Below, one piece after another: positions 37,801-45,240 of a stretch of 64,000 nucleotides of DNA. The stretch lies in contig CAWGKQ010000006.1 in NCBI GenBank assembly GCA_963823245.1, forward strand, positions 124,001-188,000. Direction: 5' to 3'. Each line of letters starts with the position of its first letter. Within the stretch, counting starts at the first letter, position 1. The notes below the pieces were generated by a model, which had not been told where the DNA came from, searched no databases, and was given only the letters and a program-made list of their open reading frames with translations. Position numbers and translations under genes: made by a program. This DNA is from JAWVFM01 sp963823245. GTDB taxonomy: Bacteria; Actinomycetota; Thermoleophilia; Solirubrobacterales; 70-9.

Positions 37801-37814
37801 CGAACGTATGTTCC
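37801..37814 (+). promoter_or_regulatory. Probable LexA (SOS) box over the nuclease promoter/start
   Basis: CGAACGTATGTTCC fits the Gram-positive/actinobacterial SOS box CGAACRNRYGTTYC at every position. It overlaps the last base of a TAATAC -10-like box (37796-37801) and the ATG at 37808, so a bound repressor would block the gene. Matched by eye to the known consensus. Confidence 0.6.
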
Positions 37815-38335
37815 GTCCGAGCCGCCTCGTACTGTCGGCACCGATGGAAACGGCAGCGAGGGGAAACGCGGCCGAAGGCGCCGTGTTGTCTGCGCTCGTA
37901 AAGCGCGGATACAGCGTTCTCCTGCCATTCGGCGGCGGCCATCCGTACGACCTCGTGATCCATCTTCCTCGCGTCGGGTTTCTGCGCATCCAGTGCAAGG
38001 CGGCGCGCGAGGGTAGGAACGGCTGCATTCAAGTCAACGGCCGGACGACGGACCACGGCCGCGGGCGCCTGTCGTACGTCGGACTAGCCGATGTGTTCGG
38101 CGTCCATCACCCTCGAACCGACGACGTCTATCTCGTCCCCGTGCAGGAGCTCGATTTGTACATCGTGTCCTTACGGGTCACGCCCACGGCTAACAATCAG
38201 CGCAGAGGGGTCCGCTTCGCGGCCGCCTACGCCATCGATCGATGGACTCCGGGGCGGCTTGAAGCCTTAGTCGAGCATCCGCACGTTGGCCCCAAGTCCG
38301 CCGCTGCGGCGTCGGTAGTTCGCGCTTACGCTTAG
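37808..38335 (+). CDS. PD-(D/E)XK endonuclease-like protein next to tRNA-Arg
   Basis: 175 aa. It resembles the group I intron-associated PD-(D/E)XK endonuclease family: a helix with Glu23 (GNAAEGAVLSALVKRGY), then Asp48 (HPYDLVIHLP) and Gln62-x-Lys64 (FLRIQCKAA), the core Asp...(Glu/Gln)-x-Lys metal site. GC content is visibly lower than its neighbours. The ATG at 37808 sits 6 nt after the -10-like box; an ATG at 37844 (METAARGN) is the alternative. No intron or recombinase is nearby. The SOS-like box suggests a DNA-damage role or a former mobile element. Confidence 0.75.
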   Translation: MFRPSRLVLSAPMETAARGNAAEGAVLSALVKRGYSVLLPFGGGHPYDLVIHLPRVGFLRIQCKAAREGRNGCIQVNGRTTDHGRGRLSYVGLADVFGVHHPRTDDVYLVPVQELDLYIVSLRVTPTANNQRRGVRFAAAYAIDRWTPGRLEALVEHPHVGPKSAAAASVVRAYA

Positions 38336-38338
38336 TCC

Positions 38339-39319
38339 ATGGACCTCGACGTCGTCTTTCTCGGCACCGGCGGGTCGGTGCCCACCGCCCGGCGGGCGAC
38401 CGCCTGCGTGCTCGTCCGGCGCGGCGGAGACAGGCTGCTCTTCGACTGCGGCGAGGGCGCGCAGCGCCAGATGCAGCGCTCCACCGGCCTCGTGCAGGTC
38501 GACGAGATCTACGTCACGCACCTTCACGCCGACCACTACCTCGGGCTTCCGGGCCTGCTGAAGACCTACGACCTCCAGGGGCGCGAGCCGGGCCTGCGGA
38601 TCGTCGGGCCGCCGGGGCTCCAGGAGCTGTTCGGGGCGATTCGCCGCATCGTCGGGCGGCTCCATTATTCGCTCGAGCTGGTTGAGCTCGCCGAGGGCGA
38701 CGCGGTCCCCCGCGACGGCTACGAGGTGCGGTCGTTTCCGGTCGCCCACCGAATGCCGGCGCACGGGTACGCACTCATCGAGGACGACCGCCCGGGGCGG
38801 TTCGACCCGGACGCAGCGGCGAGGCTCGGTGTGGCGCCGGGCCCGGACTTCGGCCGGCTCCAGGACGGCGAGTCGGTGCCCGGTACGGACGGGTCAACCG
38901 TCGAGCCCTCGCAGGTGATGGGCGAGTCGCGCGGGGGCCGGAAGATCGTGATCACGGGTGACACGGCACCGTGCGAGATGACGCGCATCGCGGCCCATCG
39001 CGCGCAGCTCCTCGTCCACGATGGCAGCTTCGCCGACGAGGAGGCCGCGCGTGCGGCCGAGACCGGGCACTCGACGGCGCGGGAGGCCGCGATCGTCGCG
39101 CGCGAGGCCGAGGTCGACATGCTGGCGATCGTCCACGTCTCCTCGCGCTACAACGTCGGCGCCGTGCTGGCCGAGGCCCGCGAGGTGCTGCCCGAGGCCA
39201 TCGCACCACGCGACTTCGACCTCGTCGAGATCCCGCTTCCGGAGCGCGGCGCGCCCGCGTTGATCGAGCGCGGGGCGAAGGCTCAGCCCAACGGCGCCGC
39301 GAGGTCGGCGATCGCCTGA
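38339..39319 (+). CDS. rnz: Ribonuclease Z-like metallo-beta-lactamase fold protein
   Basis: 326 aa. Starts MDLDVVFLGTGGSVPT; metal motif THLHADH (His61, His63, Asp65, His66), VAHRMPAHGYAL, ITGDTAP, and C-terminal VHVSSRYN. RNase Z trims tRNA 3' ends, which fits the tRNA-Arg nearby whose CCA is not encoded. The TACGCT box lies 6 nt before the ATG. Its 3' end overlaps the convergent hydrolase by 37 nt. Confidence 0.85.
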   Translation: MDLDVVFLGTGGSVPTARRATACVLVRRGGDRLLFDCGEGAQRQMQRSTGLVQVDEIYVTHLHADHYLGLPGLLKTYDLQGREPGLRIVGPPGLQELFGAIRRIVGRLHYSLELVELAEGDAVPRDGYEVRSFPVAHRMPAHGYALIEDDRPGRFDPDAAARLGVAPGPDFGRLQDGESVPGTDGSTVEPSQVMGESRGGRKIVITGDTAPCEMTRIAAHRAQLLVHDGSFADEEAARAAETGHSTAREAAIVAREAEVDMLAIVHVSSRYNVGAVLAEAREVLPEAIAPRDFDLVEIPLPERGAPALIERGAKAQPNGAARSAIA

Positions 39320-40188
39320 GCAACCGCGGGCGCCTGGTCCTCCTGGAGGAAGTGCTTCGCGGGCAGCCGGATGGCGTCGTCGGTCGCCAGCACCCGCTGC
39401 GCGATCTCGAGCTGGTCGAGGCCGAGCGCCGGGTCGAGCTCGCCCCACACGATCCTGGCCGGATACGGGCGCTTGGCCAGGCCCGCCCAGAGGAAACGGC
39501 GCTTGTCGGCCGTGAGCTCGAACCCGCGCATGATGCGCAGGAACGCGCGGCCCCCGTCACCTCTGCGCAGCAGGTAGTAGTAGGCGTCGATCTCGGCGTT
39601 CGTGATCGCGGATCGGTCGGCGATCCCCTGGGCGAGGAAGAGCCGTCGAAAGGCCGGCCGCGGCGTCCCACGCAGCCATGCTCCGCCGACGCCGCGGGTG
39701 GCGAACGGCGCCATCGACCAGGGCCGTCGGAAGGTGGCCGGGTCGAGCATCGTGTTGAGCGCGGTCAGCGAGAGCACGCGCTCGGGGTTCCGCACCGCCC
39801 ACTCGCACGCGATGGGCCCGCCGATGTCGTGGACGACCAGGTGGACGCGGTCGAGCTCGAGCGCGTCCATCGCCTCGCCGAACCAGCGCGCGAGCCCCGA
39901 CCACGAGTAGTCGAAATCCACCGGGCGATCGGCCAGCCCCAAGCCGGGGAGGTCGAACGCAACGGCCCGAAGCCCCTCGTCCGCAAGGGGCGGCAGCATC
40001 TTCCGGTAGAGGAACGAGCTCGACGGGACCCCGTGCACGAGCACGGCGGTCCCGCCCTTCGGGCTTCCTCGCTCGCGAACGAAGGTCCTGAGGCCGCCGG
40101 CCTCGAATCCGCGCCCGGCGGCGCGATGGACGTCGATGACCTCGCGGGTCTCCGGCTTCATCGCCGGCTCGCGTACAGAGCTCTCCAT
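39283..40188 (-). CDS. Alpha/beta hydrolase of haloalkane dehalogenase/epoxide hydrolase type
   Basis: 301 aa. Oxyanion motif VHGVPSSSFLYRKML, an aspartate nucleophile in VVHDIGGPIACEWAV (rather than Ser), and a late His in PAKHFLQEDQAP. Asp-nucleophile members hydrolyse carbon-halogen or epoxide bonds; the natural substrate is unknown. The ATG at 40188 is chosen; an ATG at 40161 also fits. Upstream residues in frame are Arg-rich and non-coding in appearance. Confidence 0.78.
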   Translation of the reverse strand: MESSVREPAMKPETREVIDVHRAAGRGFEAGGLRTFVRERGSPKGGTAVLVHGVPSSSFLYRKMLPPLADEGLRAVAFDLPGLGLADRPVDFDYSWSGLARWFGEAMDALELDRVHLVVHDIGGPIACEWAVRNPERVLSLTALNTMLDPATFRRPWSMAPFATRGVGGAWLRGTPRPAFRRLFLAQGIADRSAITNAEIDAYYYLLRRGDGGRAFLRIMRGFELTADKRRFLWAGLAKRPYPARIVWGELDPALGLDQLEIAQRVLATDDAIRLPAKHFLQEDQAPAVAQAIADLAAPLG

Positions 40189-40245
40189 CTGCCGCCATGT
40201 TCGCACGCCACCGGATCGCCGTCCGTTGGGATCCACGGGCGCTGC

Positions 40246-40251
40246 TAGGCT
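40246..40251 (+). promoter_or_regulatory. -10 box (TAGGCT) of the pyr operon
   Basis: TAGGCT places the transcript start near 40258, giving about 45 nt of leader that contains the PyrR hairpin. This contrasts with the leaderless genes around it. Confidence 0.45.
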
Positions 40252-40264
40252 CCGCCCGTCGGTT

Positions 40265-40297
40265 CCTTTAACCCGGTCCAGAGAGGCCAGGAAGGGG
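40265..40297 (+). promoter_or_regulatory. PyrR-binding hairpin covering the pyrR ribosome binding site
   Basis: The RNA reads GGUCCAGAGAGGCC at 40275-40288, matching the PyrR-binding loop consensus (UCCAGAGAGG). It folds with CC/GG (40272-40273 / 40290-40291) and CCUU/AAGG (40265-40268 / 40292-40295). The outer strand is part of the Shine-Dalgarno AAGGGG before the ATG at 40305. PyrR plus UMP would then block translation, as described for mycobacterial pyr leaders. Confidence 0.85.
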
Positions 40298-40304
40298 CGC
40301 GTGA

Positions 40305-40868
40305 ATGGCAGAGAAGGTCGTGCTCGACCGCGACGATCTGCGCCGGACGCTGGTGCGGATCGCACATGAGATCGTTGAGAAGAACCCGGGCGACGACTCG
40401 GTCGCCCTCGTCGGTATCCACACACGAGGCGCGGTGCTCGGCCGTCGGCTGCACGCTCTCGTCGGCGAGCTGACCGGGTCCGAGGTCCCGTTCGGAGACC
40501 TCGACATCTCCTTCTACCGCGACGACGTGGACGCGCGCGACCCTGTCGCCCAGCCAGTCGTGCACGCCTCCCACCTCGACTTCGACCTCGCTCGGCGCAC
40601 GATCGTGCTCGTCGACGACGTCATGTTCACGGGTCGCACCGCCCGCGCGGCGATCGAGGCCCTCTTCGACTACGGGCGGCCGGAGCGGGTACAGCTCGCC
40701 GTGCTCGCGGACCGCGGCCACCGAGAGCTGCCGATCAGGCCAGACTACGTCGGCAAGAACCTCCCGACGGCGCGCGCCGAGCGCGTCTACGTCCGCCTCG
40801 AGGAGACCGACGGCGTCGACGAGGTGGCGATCGGGGGAACACGGGCCCGGGCGGAGGTGACCTCGTGA
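40305..40868 (+). CDS. pyrR: Pyrimidine operon regulator PyrR
   Basis: 187 aa. Phosphoribosyltransferase fold with the PRPP loop VLVDDVMFTGRTARAA and VGIHTRGAVLGRRL. It binds UMP and the leader hairpin at 40265-40297 and so represses its own operon; many homologs also have uracil phosphoribosyltransferase activity. Its stop overlaps the pyrB start (GTGA). Confidence 0.95.
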   Translation: MAEKVVLDRDDLRRTLVRIAHEIVEKNPGDDSVALVGIHTRGAVLGRRLHALVGELTGSEVPFGDLDISFYRDDVDARDPVAQPVVHASHLDFDLARRTIVLVDDVMFTGRTARAAIEALFDYGRPERVQLAVLADRGHRELPIRPDYVGKNLPTARAERVYVRLEETDGVDEVAIGGTRARAEVTS

Positions 40869-41836
40869 ACCACCTGCTCTCCATCGCGGACCTCGATCGC
40901 GATGACATCGAACGCATCCTCGAGCGGGCCGAGAGCTTCGCCGAGGTAGGTCGGCGTGACATCAAGAAGGTCCCGACGCTTCGCGGCCGCACGATCGTCA
41001 GCCTGTTCATGGAGGCGAGCACGCGCACGAGCTCGTCGTTCGAGCTTGCCGCGAAGCGGCTCTCGGCCGACGTCGTCTCGGTGAAGGCGGCCGGGTCCTC
41101 GGCCGAGAAGGGAGAGTCGCTCAAGGACACCATCGCGACGCTCTCGGCCTACGGCCCGGAGGCGATCGTGATCCGCGCGCCCGAGGTCGGGGCTGCGGCG
41201 CTCGTCTCGAGGTGGACCGACGCCGCGGTCGTGAACGCGGGCGACGGCAAGCATGAGCACCCGACGCAGGCCCTGCTCGACCTCCTCGCGCTGCGACGCC
41301 GCGTCGGTTCGATCGACGGCAAGAGCATCTGGATCGTCGGTGACGTCCTCCACAGCCGCGTGGCGCGATCGGGGATCCTGGCGTTCACGGCGATGGGCGC
41401 GAAGGCCACGGTCTGCGGGCCGCCGACCCTGATCCCGCGCGGGATCGAGGCGGCGCTGGGGTGCGAGGTCGTCCACGATCTCGACCGCCTCCCCGAAGCC
41501 GACGTGGTCTACGCGCTGCGGATGCAGCGCGAGCGCATGACGGAGTCGTTCGTGCCGTCGATCCGCGAGTACGCGGCCCGCTACCAGATCGACGCCCGCC
41601 GGCTCGGCCCGCGCCAGCTCCTGATGCACCCGGGCCCGGTGAACCGAGGGGTCGAGCTCGCGCCGGAGGTCATCGACGGCCCGAGCTCGCTGATCGCCGA
41701 GCAGGTGGAGGCCGGCCTCTACGTGCGGATGGCGGTTCTCTACGAACTCCTCGCGGGCCGGGACCGGCCCGGCGGCGGGGCGCGGATCGCCGATGAGGAG
41801 CTCGAGGCCCCCACGCCCATCGGGGAGCCCGCGTGA
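40865..41836 (+). CDS. pyrB: Aspartate carbamoyltransferase catalytic subunit
   Basis: 323 aa. Carbamoyl phosphate plus aspartate to carbamoyl aspartate. Carbamoyl phosphate loop MEASTRTSSSFELAAKRL, aspartate-loop AAGSSAEKGESLKDT, GDGKHEHPTQALLDLL and LMHPGPVNRGVEL. No pyrI regulatory subunit is present; control is presumably by PyrR. GTG start overlapping the pyrR stop. Confidence 0.95.
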   Translation: MNHLLSIADLDRDDIERILERAESFAEVGRRDIKKVPTLRGRTIVSLFMEASTRTSSSFELAAKRLSADVVSVKAAGSSAEKGESLKDTIATLSAYGPEAIVIRAPEVGAAALVSRWTDAAVVNAGDGKHEHPTQALLDLLALRRRVGSIDGKSIWIVGDVLHSRVARSGILAFTAMGAKATVCGPPTLIPRGIEAALGCEVVHDLDRLPEADVVYALRMQRERMTESFVPSIREYAARYQIDARRLGPRQLLMHPGPVNRGVELAPEVIDGPSSLIAEQVEAGLYVRMAVLYELLAGRDRPGGGARIADEELEAPTPIGEPA

Positions 41837-43185
41837 GGGCCATCTCCTCGCTCGACTGGCGCGGGGCGGGCGAGGCACGAGGTGACCTGATCGTCCGCGG
41901 GCCTCGAGTGCTCGACCCGGCGAGCGGGCTGGATGAGCGCCGCGACGTGGTAGTGCGGCGCGGCGAGATCGCCGAGCTGGCCGAGGCGGGAGCCGCGGCG
42001 CTGCCCGACGCCGAGGTCATCGAGGCCGAGGGTCTCCACGTCTTCCCCGCCTTCTTCGACCCGCACGTCCACCTGCGGACCCCCGGCCGGGAGGACGAGG
42101 AGGACCTCGAGACCGGAAGCCGCGCTGCGGCCGCGGGTGGCTACTGCGGGATCACCGCCATGGCGAACACGGACCCGCCCGTCGACAGCCCCGCCGACGT
42201 CGAGGCGCTGCGCGAACGCGCGGCCCGCGAGGCTGCGGTTCCGATCGGGTTCATGGCCTGCGTGACGAGGGGGATGCGGGGTGAGGCGCTGACGGACATG
42301 CTCGAGCTTCGGGAGGTGGGCGCCGTCGGGTTCTCCGACGACGGCCTGTCCGTGAAGAGCTCGCGCGTCCTGCGCCGCGCCCTTCAATACCAGGCGATCA
42401 CCGGGGCGCAGATCGCCCTTCACGAGGAGGACCCGGAGCTCTCAGGCGACGGCGTCATGCACGAGGGCGAGGTCTCCGCGGCGCTTGGGCTCGCCGGCAT
42501 CCCGACCCTCTCGGAGTCGACCATGATCGCCCGCGATGCGCAGATCGCCGCCTACGAAGGAGCGCGCATCCACATCCAACACCTGTCGTGCCGCGAGTCG
42601 ATCGCCGCCGTAGCGGCCGCGAAAGAGGCGGGTGTCGCGATCACGTGCGAGGTGACGCCCCACCACCTGGTGTTCACCGACGAGTCCGTGCGAAGCCTCG
42701 ACCCAAGGTTCAAGATGCACTCGCCGCTGCGCGCCGAGGAGGATCGCCAGGCTCTCGTGGAGGCCCTTCGCAGCGGACTCATCGACTGCGTCGCCACCGA
42801 CCACGCGCCCCACTCGATCGACGAGAAGGAGGTGCCCTTCGAGTCGGCCGCGAACGGGGTCACCGGGCTCGAGACGGCGTTTGCGGTCCTCCACACCGAG
42901 CTCGTGCTGCCCGGGGCCCTCGACCTCGCCGTGCTCGTCGACCGGCTCGGCGCCGGGGCCTCGGTCCTCGACCTGGAGCCGCCGCGCATCAGTCAGGGTG
43001 CCGAGGCGAACCTCGTCCTCTGCGACCTCGACTCCGAGTGGAAGGCGGGCGCCGAGGGCTGGGAGAGCCGCTCGGACAATTCGGCGTTCGCCGGCCGGGC
43101 GCTTCGCGGCCGGGTGCTCGTCACGGTCGCCGCCGGGCGGATCGCCTTTCGCAACCGCGCCTTCTCGGTGGGGGTCGCCGCGTGA
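41833..43185 (+). CDS. pyrC: Dihydroorotase
   Basis: 450 aa, class I type. Zinc ligands in FFDPHVHLRTPG, the HHL in EVTPHHLVF, and TDHAPHS. It cyclises carbamoyl aspartate to dihydroorotate. GTG start overlapping the pyrB stop; its stop overlaps the following cysteine hydrolase. Confidence 0.95.
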   Translation: MRAISSLDWRGAGEARGDLIVRGPRVLDPASGLDERRDVVVRRGEIAELAEAGAAALPDAEVIEAEGLHVFPAFFDPHVHLRTPGREDEEDLETGSRAAAAGGYCGITAMANTDPPVDSPADVEALRERAAREAAVPIGFMACVTRGMRGEALTDMLELREVGAVGFSDDGLSVKSSRVLRRALQYQAITGAQIALHEEDPELSGDGVMHEGEVSAALGLAGIPTLSESTMIARDAQIAAYEGARIHIQHLSCRESIAAVAAAKEAGVAITCEVTPHHLVFTDESVRSLDPRFKMHSPLRAEEDRQALVEALRSGLIDCVATDHAPHSIDEKEVPFESAANGVTGLETAFAVLHTELVLPGALDLAVLVDRLGAGASVLDLEPPRISQGAEANLVLCDLDSEWKAGAEGWESRSDNSAFAGRALRGRVLVTVAAGRIAFRNRAFSVGVAA

Positions 43186-43715
43186 GGCTCGACCGGAACC
43201 GCGCCGGGCTCGTCGTCATCGACGTGCAGGAGGCATTCCGCAAGGCGGTGCCGGCGTTCGACCAGATCGGCAGCGCGGTCGGCACGCTCGTGCGCGGCGC
43301 GGGCGAGCTCGGCGTCCCGGTCATCGTCACCGAGCAGTACCCCAAGGGCCTGGGAGCGACGGTCCCGGAAATCGCCGAGCACCTGCCCGACGAGGCTCGC
43401 AGGCTGGAGAAGGTGCGCTTCTCGGCATGCGGCGCCGAGGGGTTCGACCTCGCGGGACGCGACCAGGCGATCGTCTGCGGCATCGAGGCCCACGTCTGCG
43501 TCGCCCAGACCGTGCTCGACCTGCTCGAGTCAGGGACCGACGTCCAACTCGTCGCTGACGCAGTGGGATCCCGTAGCGAGAGTGACGCGGCCCTCGCGCT
43601 GCGACGGGCAGAGCGAGCCGGCGCGACCCTGACGAGCGTCGAGGCGGTGCTGTTCGAGCTGCTCGGCAGCTCCGACGCTCCAGAGTTCAAGGCCGTGCAG
43701 GAGCTCGTGAAGTAA
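43182..43715 (+). CDS. Isochorismatase-like cysteine hydrolase inside the pyr operon
   Basis: 177 aa. Complete Asp-Lys-Cys triad: VVIDVQEAF, EKVRFSACG and CGIEAHVCVAQTVLDLL. The family includes nicotinamidase, N-carbamoylsarcosine amidase and ureidoacrylate amidase. Overlaps with pyrC (GTGA) and carA (TAATG) make it a true operon member. Hydrolysis of a carbamoyl or ureido side product of the pathway is a reasonable but unproven guess. Confidence 0.82.
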   Translation: MRLDRNRAGLVVIDVQEAFRKAVPAFDQIGSAVGTLVRGAGELGVPVIVTEQYPKGLGATVPEIAEHLPDEARRLEKVRFSACGAEGFDLAGRDQAIVCGIEAHVCVAQTVLDLLESGTDVQLVADAVGSRSESDAALALRRAERAGATLTSVEAVLFELLGSSDAPEFKAVQELVK

Positions 43716-44830
43716 TGGGCGCAGCGGGCTATCTCCTGCTAGAGGACGGCACGCGCCTCGATGGGGAGCTCTGCGGGGCCGCCGAGGCGGTCACCGGCGA
43801 GGTCGTCTTCAACACGTCGATGACCGGCTACCAGGAGGCCGTGACCGACCCCTCCTACGCGGGGCAGATCATCACGTTCACCTATCCGCTCGTCGGCAAC
43901 TACGGCGTCAGCGCGGCAGCGATGGAGGCGGATCGTCCGCACGCGAGGGCCGTCGTCATGCGCGAGGCCAAGAACGGCGAGGACGCGTCGGAGGCCGAGG
44001 GGGGCTGGGTCGACTGGCTGCGCAACACCGGTGTGGCGGCGATCAGCGGCGTCGATACGCGCGAGCTCGTGCGACGCATCCGCGACGCGGGCGCGATGCG
44101 CGGTGGGATCTTCGGCGACGACGTCGCGCAGGCCGACGCGGTCGAGCGCGTCGCGGGCGAGCCGTCGATGGCGGGTGCGGACTTCGCCCGGACCGTGACG
44201 CCGCCCGAGCCGGTCGAGCTCGCCGGCGCGGGCCCCCACATCGTCGCTCTCGACACCGGGATCAAGGGCTCGATCATCCGCCAGTTCCGCGAGCGCGACT
44301 GCCGGCTGACGCTCCTGCCCTGCTCGGCGAGCGCCGAGGAGGTGATGGACCGCGATCCCGACCTCGTCTTCCTGGCGAACGGCCCCGGTGATCCCGCGGC
44401 GCTCGACTACGTCGTCGGGACGGTTCGGGGCCTGGTCGGCAAGCGGCCCGTGGTCGGCATCTGTCTCGGGCACCAGCTCCTCTGCCGGGCGGTCGGCCTC
44501 GAGACCTTCAAGCTGCCGTTCGGCCACCGCGGTTCCAACCACCCGGTCAAGGAGCTTGCGACCGGCCGGATCGAGATCACGTCGCAGAATCACGGCTTCG
44601 CGGTCAGCGGGCCCGACGGCGAGCCGCGCCTGGAGGCCGACGAGCCGGTTCGCTGGGAGACTGATTTCGGCGCCGCGGAGCTCTCGCATTTGAACCTCTA
44701 CGACCGCACCGTCGAGGGGCTCGTGCTCAAGGACGTGGCCGCACGCACGGTGCAGTACCACCCCGAGGCGGGCCCGGGCCCGCACGACGCCCGCCACCTC
44801 TTCGACGATTTCCTGGAGCTGGTGAGATGA
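43715..44830 (+). CDS. carA: Carbamoyl phosphate synthase small (glutaminase) subunit
   Basis: 371 aa. N-terminal CarA-specific domain (MTGYQEAVTDPSYAGQIITFTYPLVGNYG) and a class I glutaminase with nucleophile Cys in GICLGHQLL and His/Glu in QYHPEAGPGPHD. It supplies ammonia to CarB. The ATG shares a base with the upstream TAA; the stop overlaps the NTF2-like gene (ATGA). Confidence 0.95.
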   Translation: MGAAGYLLLEDGTRLDGELCGAAEAVTGEVVFNTSMTGYQEAVTDPSYAGQIITFTYPLVGNYGVSAAAMEADRPHARAVVMREAKNGEDASEAEGGWVDWLRNTGVAAISGVDTRELVRRIRDAGAMRGGIFGDDVAQADAVERVAGEPSMAGADFARTVTPPEPVELAGAGPHIVALDTGIKGSIIRQFRERDCRLTLLPCSASAEEVMDRDPDLVFLANGPGDPAALDYVVGTVRGLVGKRPVVGICLGHQLLCRAVGLETFKLPFGHRGSNHPVKELATGRIEITSQNHGFAVSGPDGEPRLEADEPVRWETDFGAAELSHLNLYDRTVEGLVLKDVAARTVQYHPEAGPGPHDARHLFDDFLELVR

Positions 44831-45240
44831 GCGCCGACCCCGAAATCGACGCTATTCGCCGGTCCTACGAGGCCCTGGCCGCGGGTGATCGCGAGGCCCT
44901 CGACGCGCTGGTCGAGGAGCTCATGCACCCCGAATGCGAGTGGGTCCCGTTCCTCACAGGCGTCGAGGGCCGCTCGTACCACGGTCACGATGGGATGCTC
45001 GAGTTTTTCGACGACTTCCTTAGCGCATTCAGCGCGAGGTACGACATCGACGAGATGCGTCGCATCGGGCCCGATGCGGTGCTGGTCCTCGGCAGGATGC
45101 ATCTTCGGGGGCGCGAGAGTGGCGTCGATGTCGCTCAGGAGCTCGGCGTCCTCTTCGTGTTCGACGACGGACTGATCCGCCACGCCAGGGCCAGCGACCA
45201 CGCGACGGCGATCGCCGCGGCGGAGGCAGTCCGTGCCTAG
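44827..45240 (+). CDS. NTF2/SnoaL-like protein between carA and carB
   Basis: 137 aa. NTF2-like cone fold: IDAIRRSYEALAAGDREALDALVEELMHPECEWVPF, then GHDGMLEFFDDFLSAFSARYDIDEMRR and a beta-rich end. It overlaps carA by 4 nt and carB by 8 nt, so it is translated with both CPS subunits. Such proteins may be enzymes, binding proteins or have no known role; no catalytic set can be assigned here. Confidence 0.75.
   Translation: MSADPEIDAIRRSYEALAAGDREALDALVEELMHPECEWVPFLTGVEGRSYHGHDGMLEFFDDFLSAFSARYDIDEMRRIGPDAVLVLGRMHLRGRESGVDVAQELGVLFVFDDGLIRHARASDHATAIAAAEAVRA

Noticed and set aside
39319..40425. Longer hydrolase starting at 40425
   Set aside because: The added N-terminal residues are Arg/Ser-rich, lack homology and lie over the pyr promoter.
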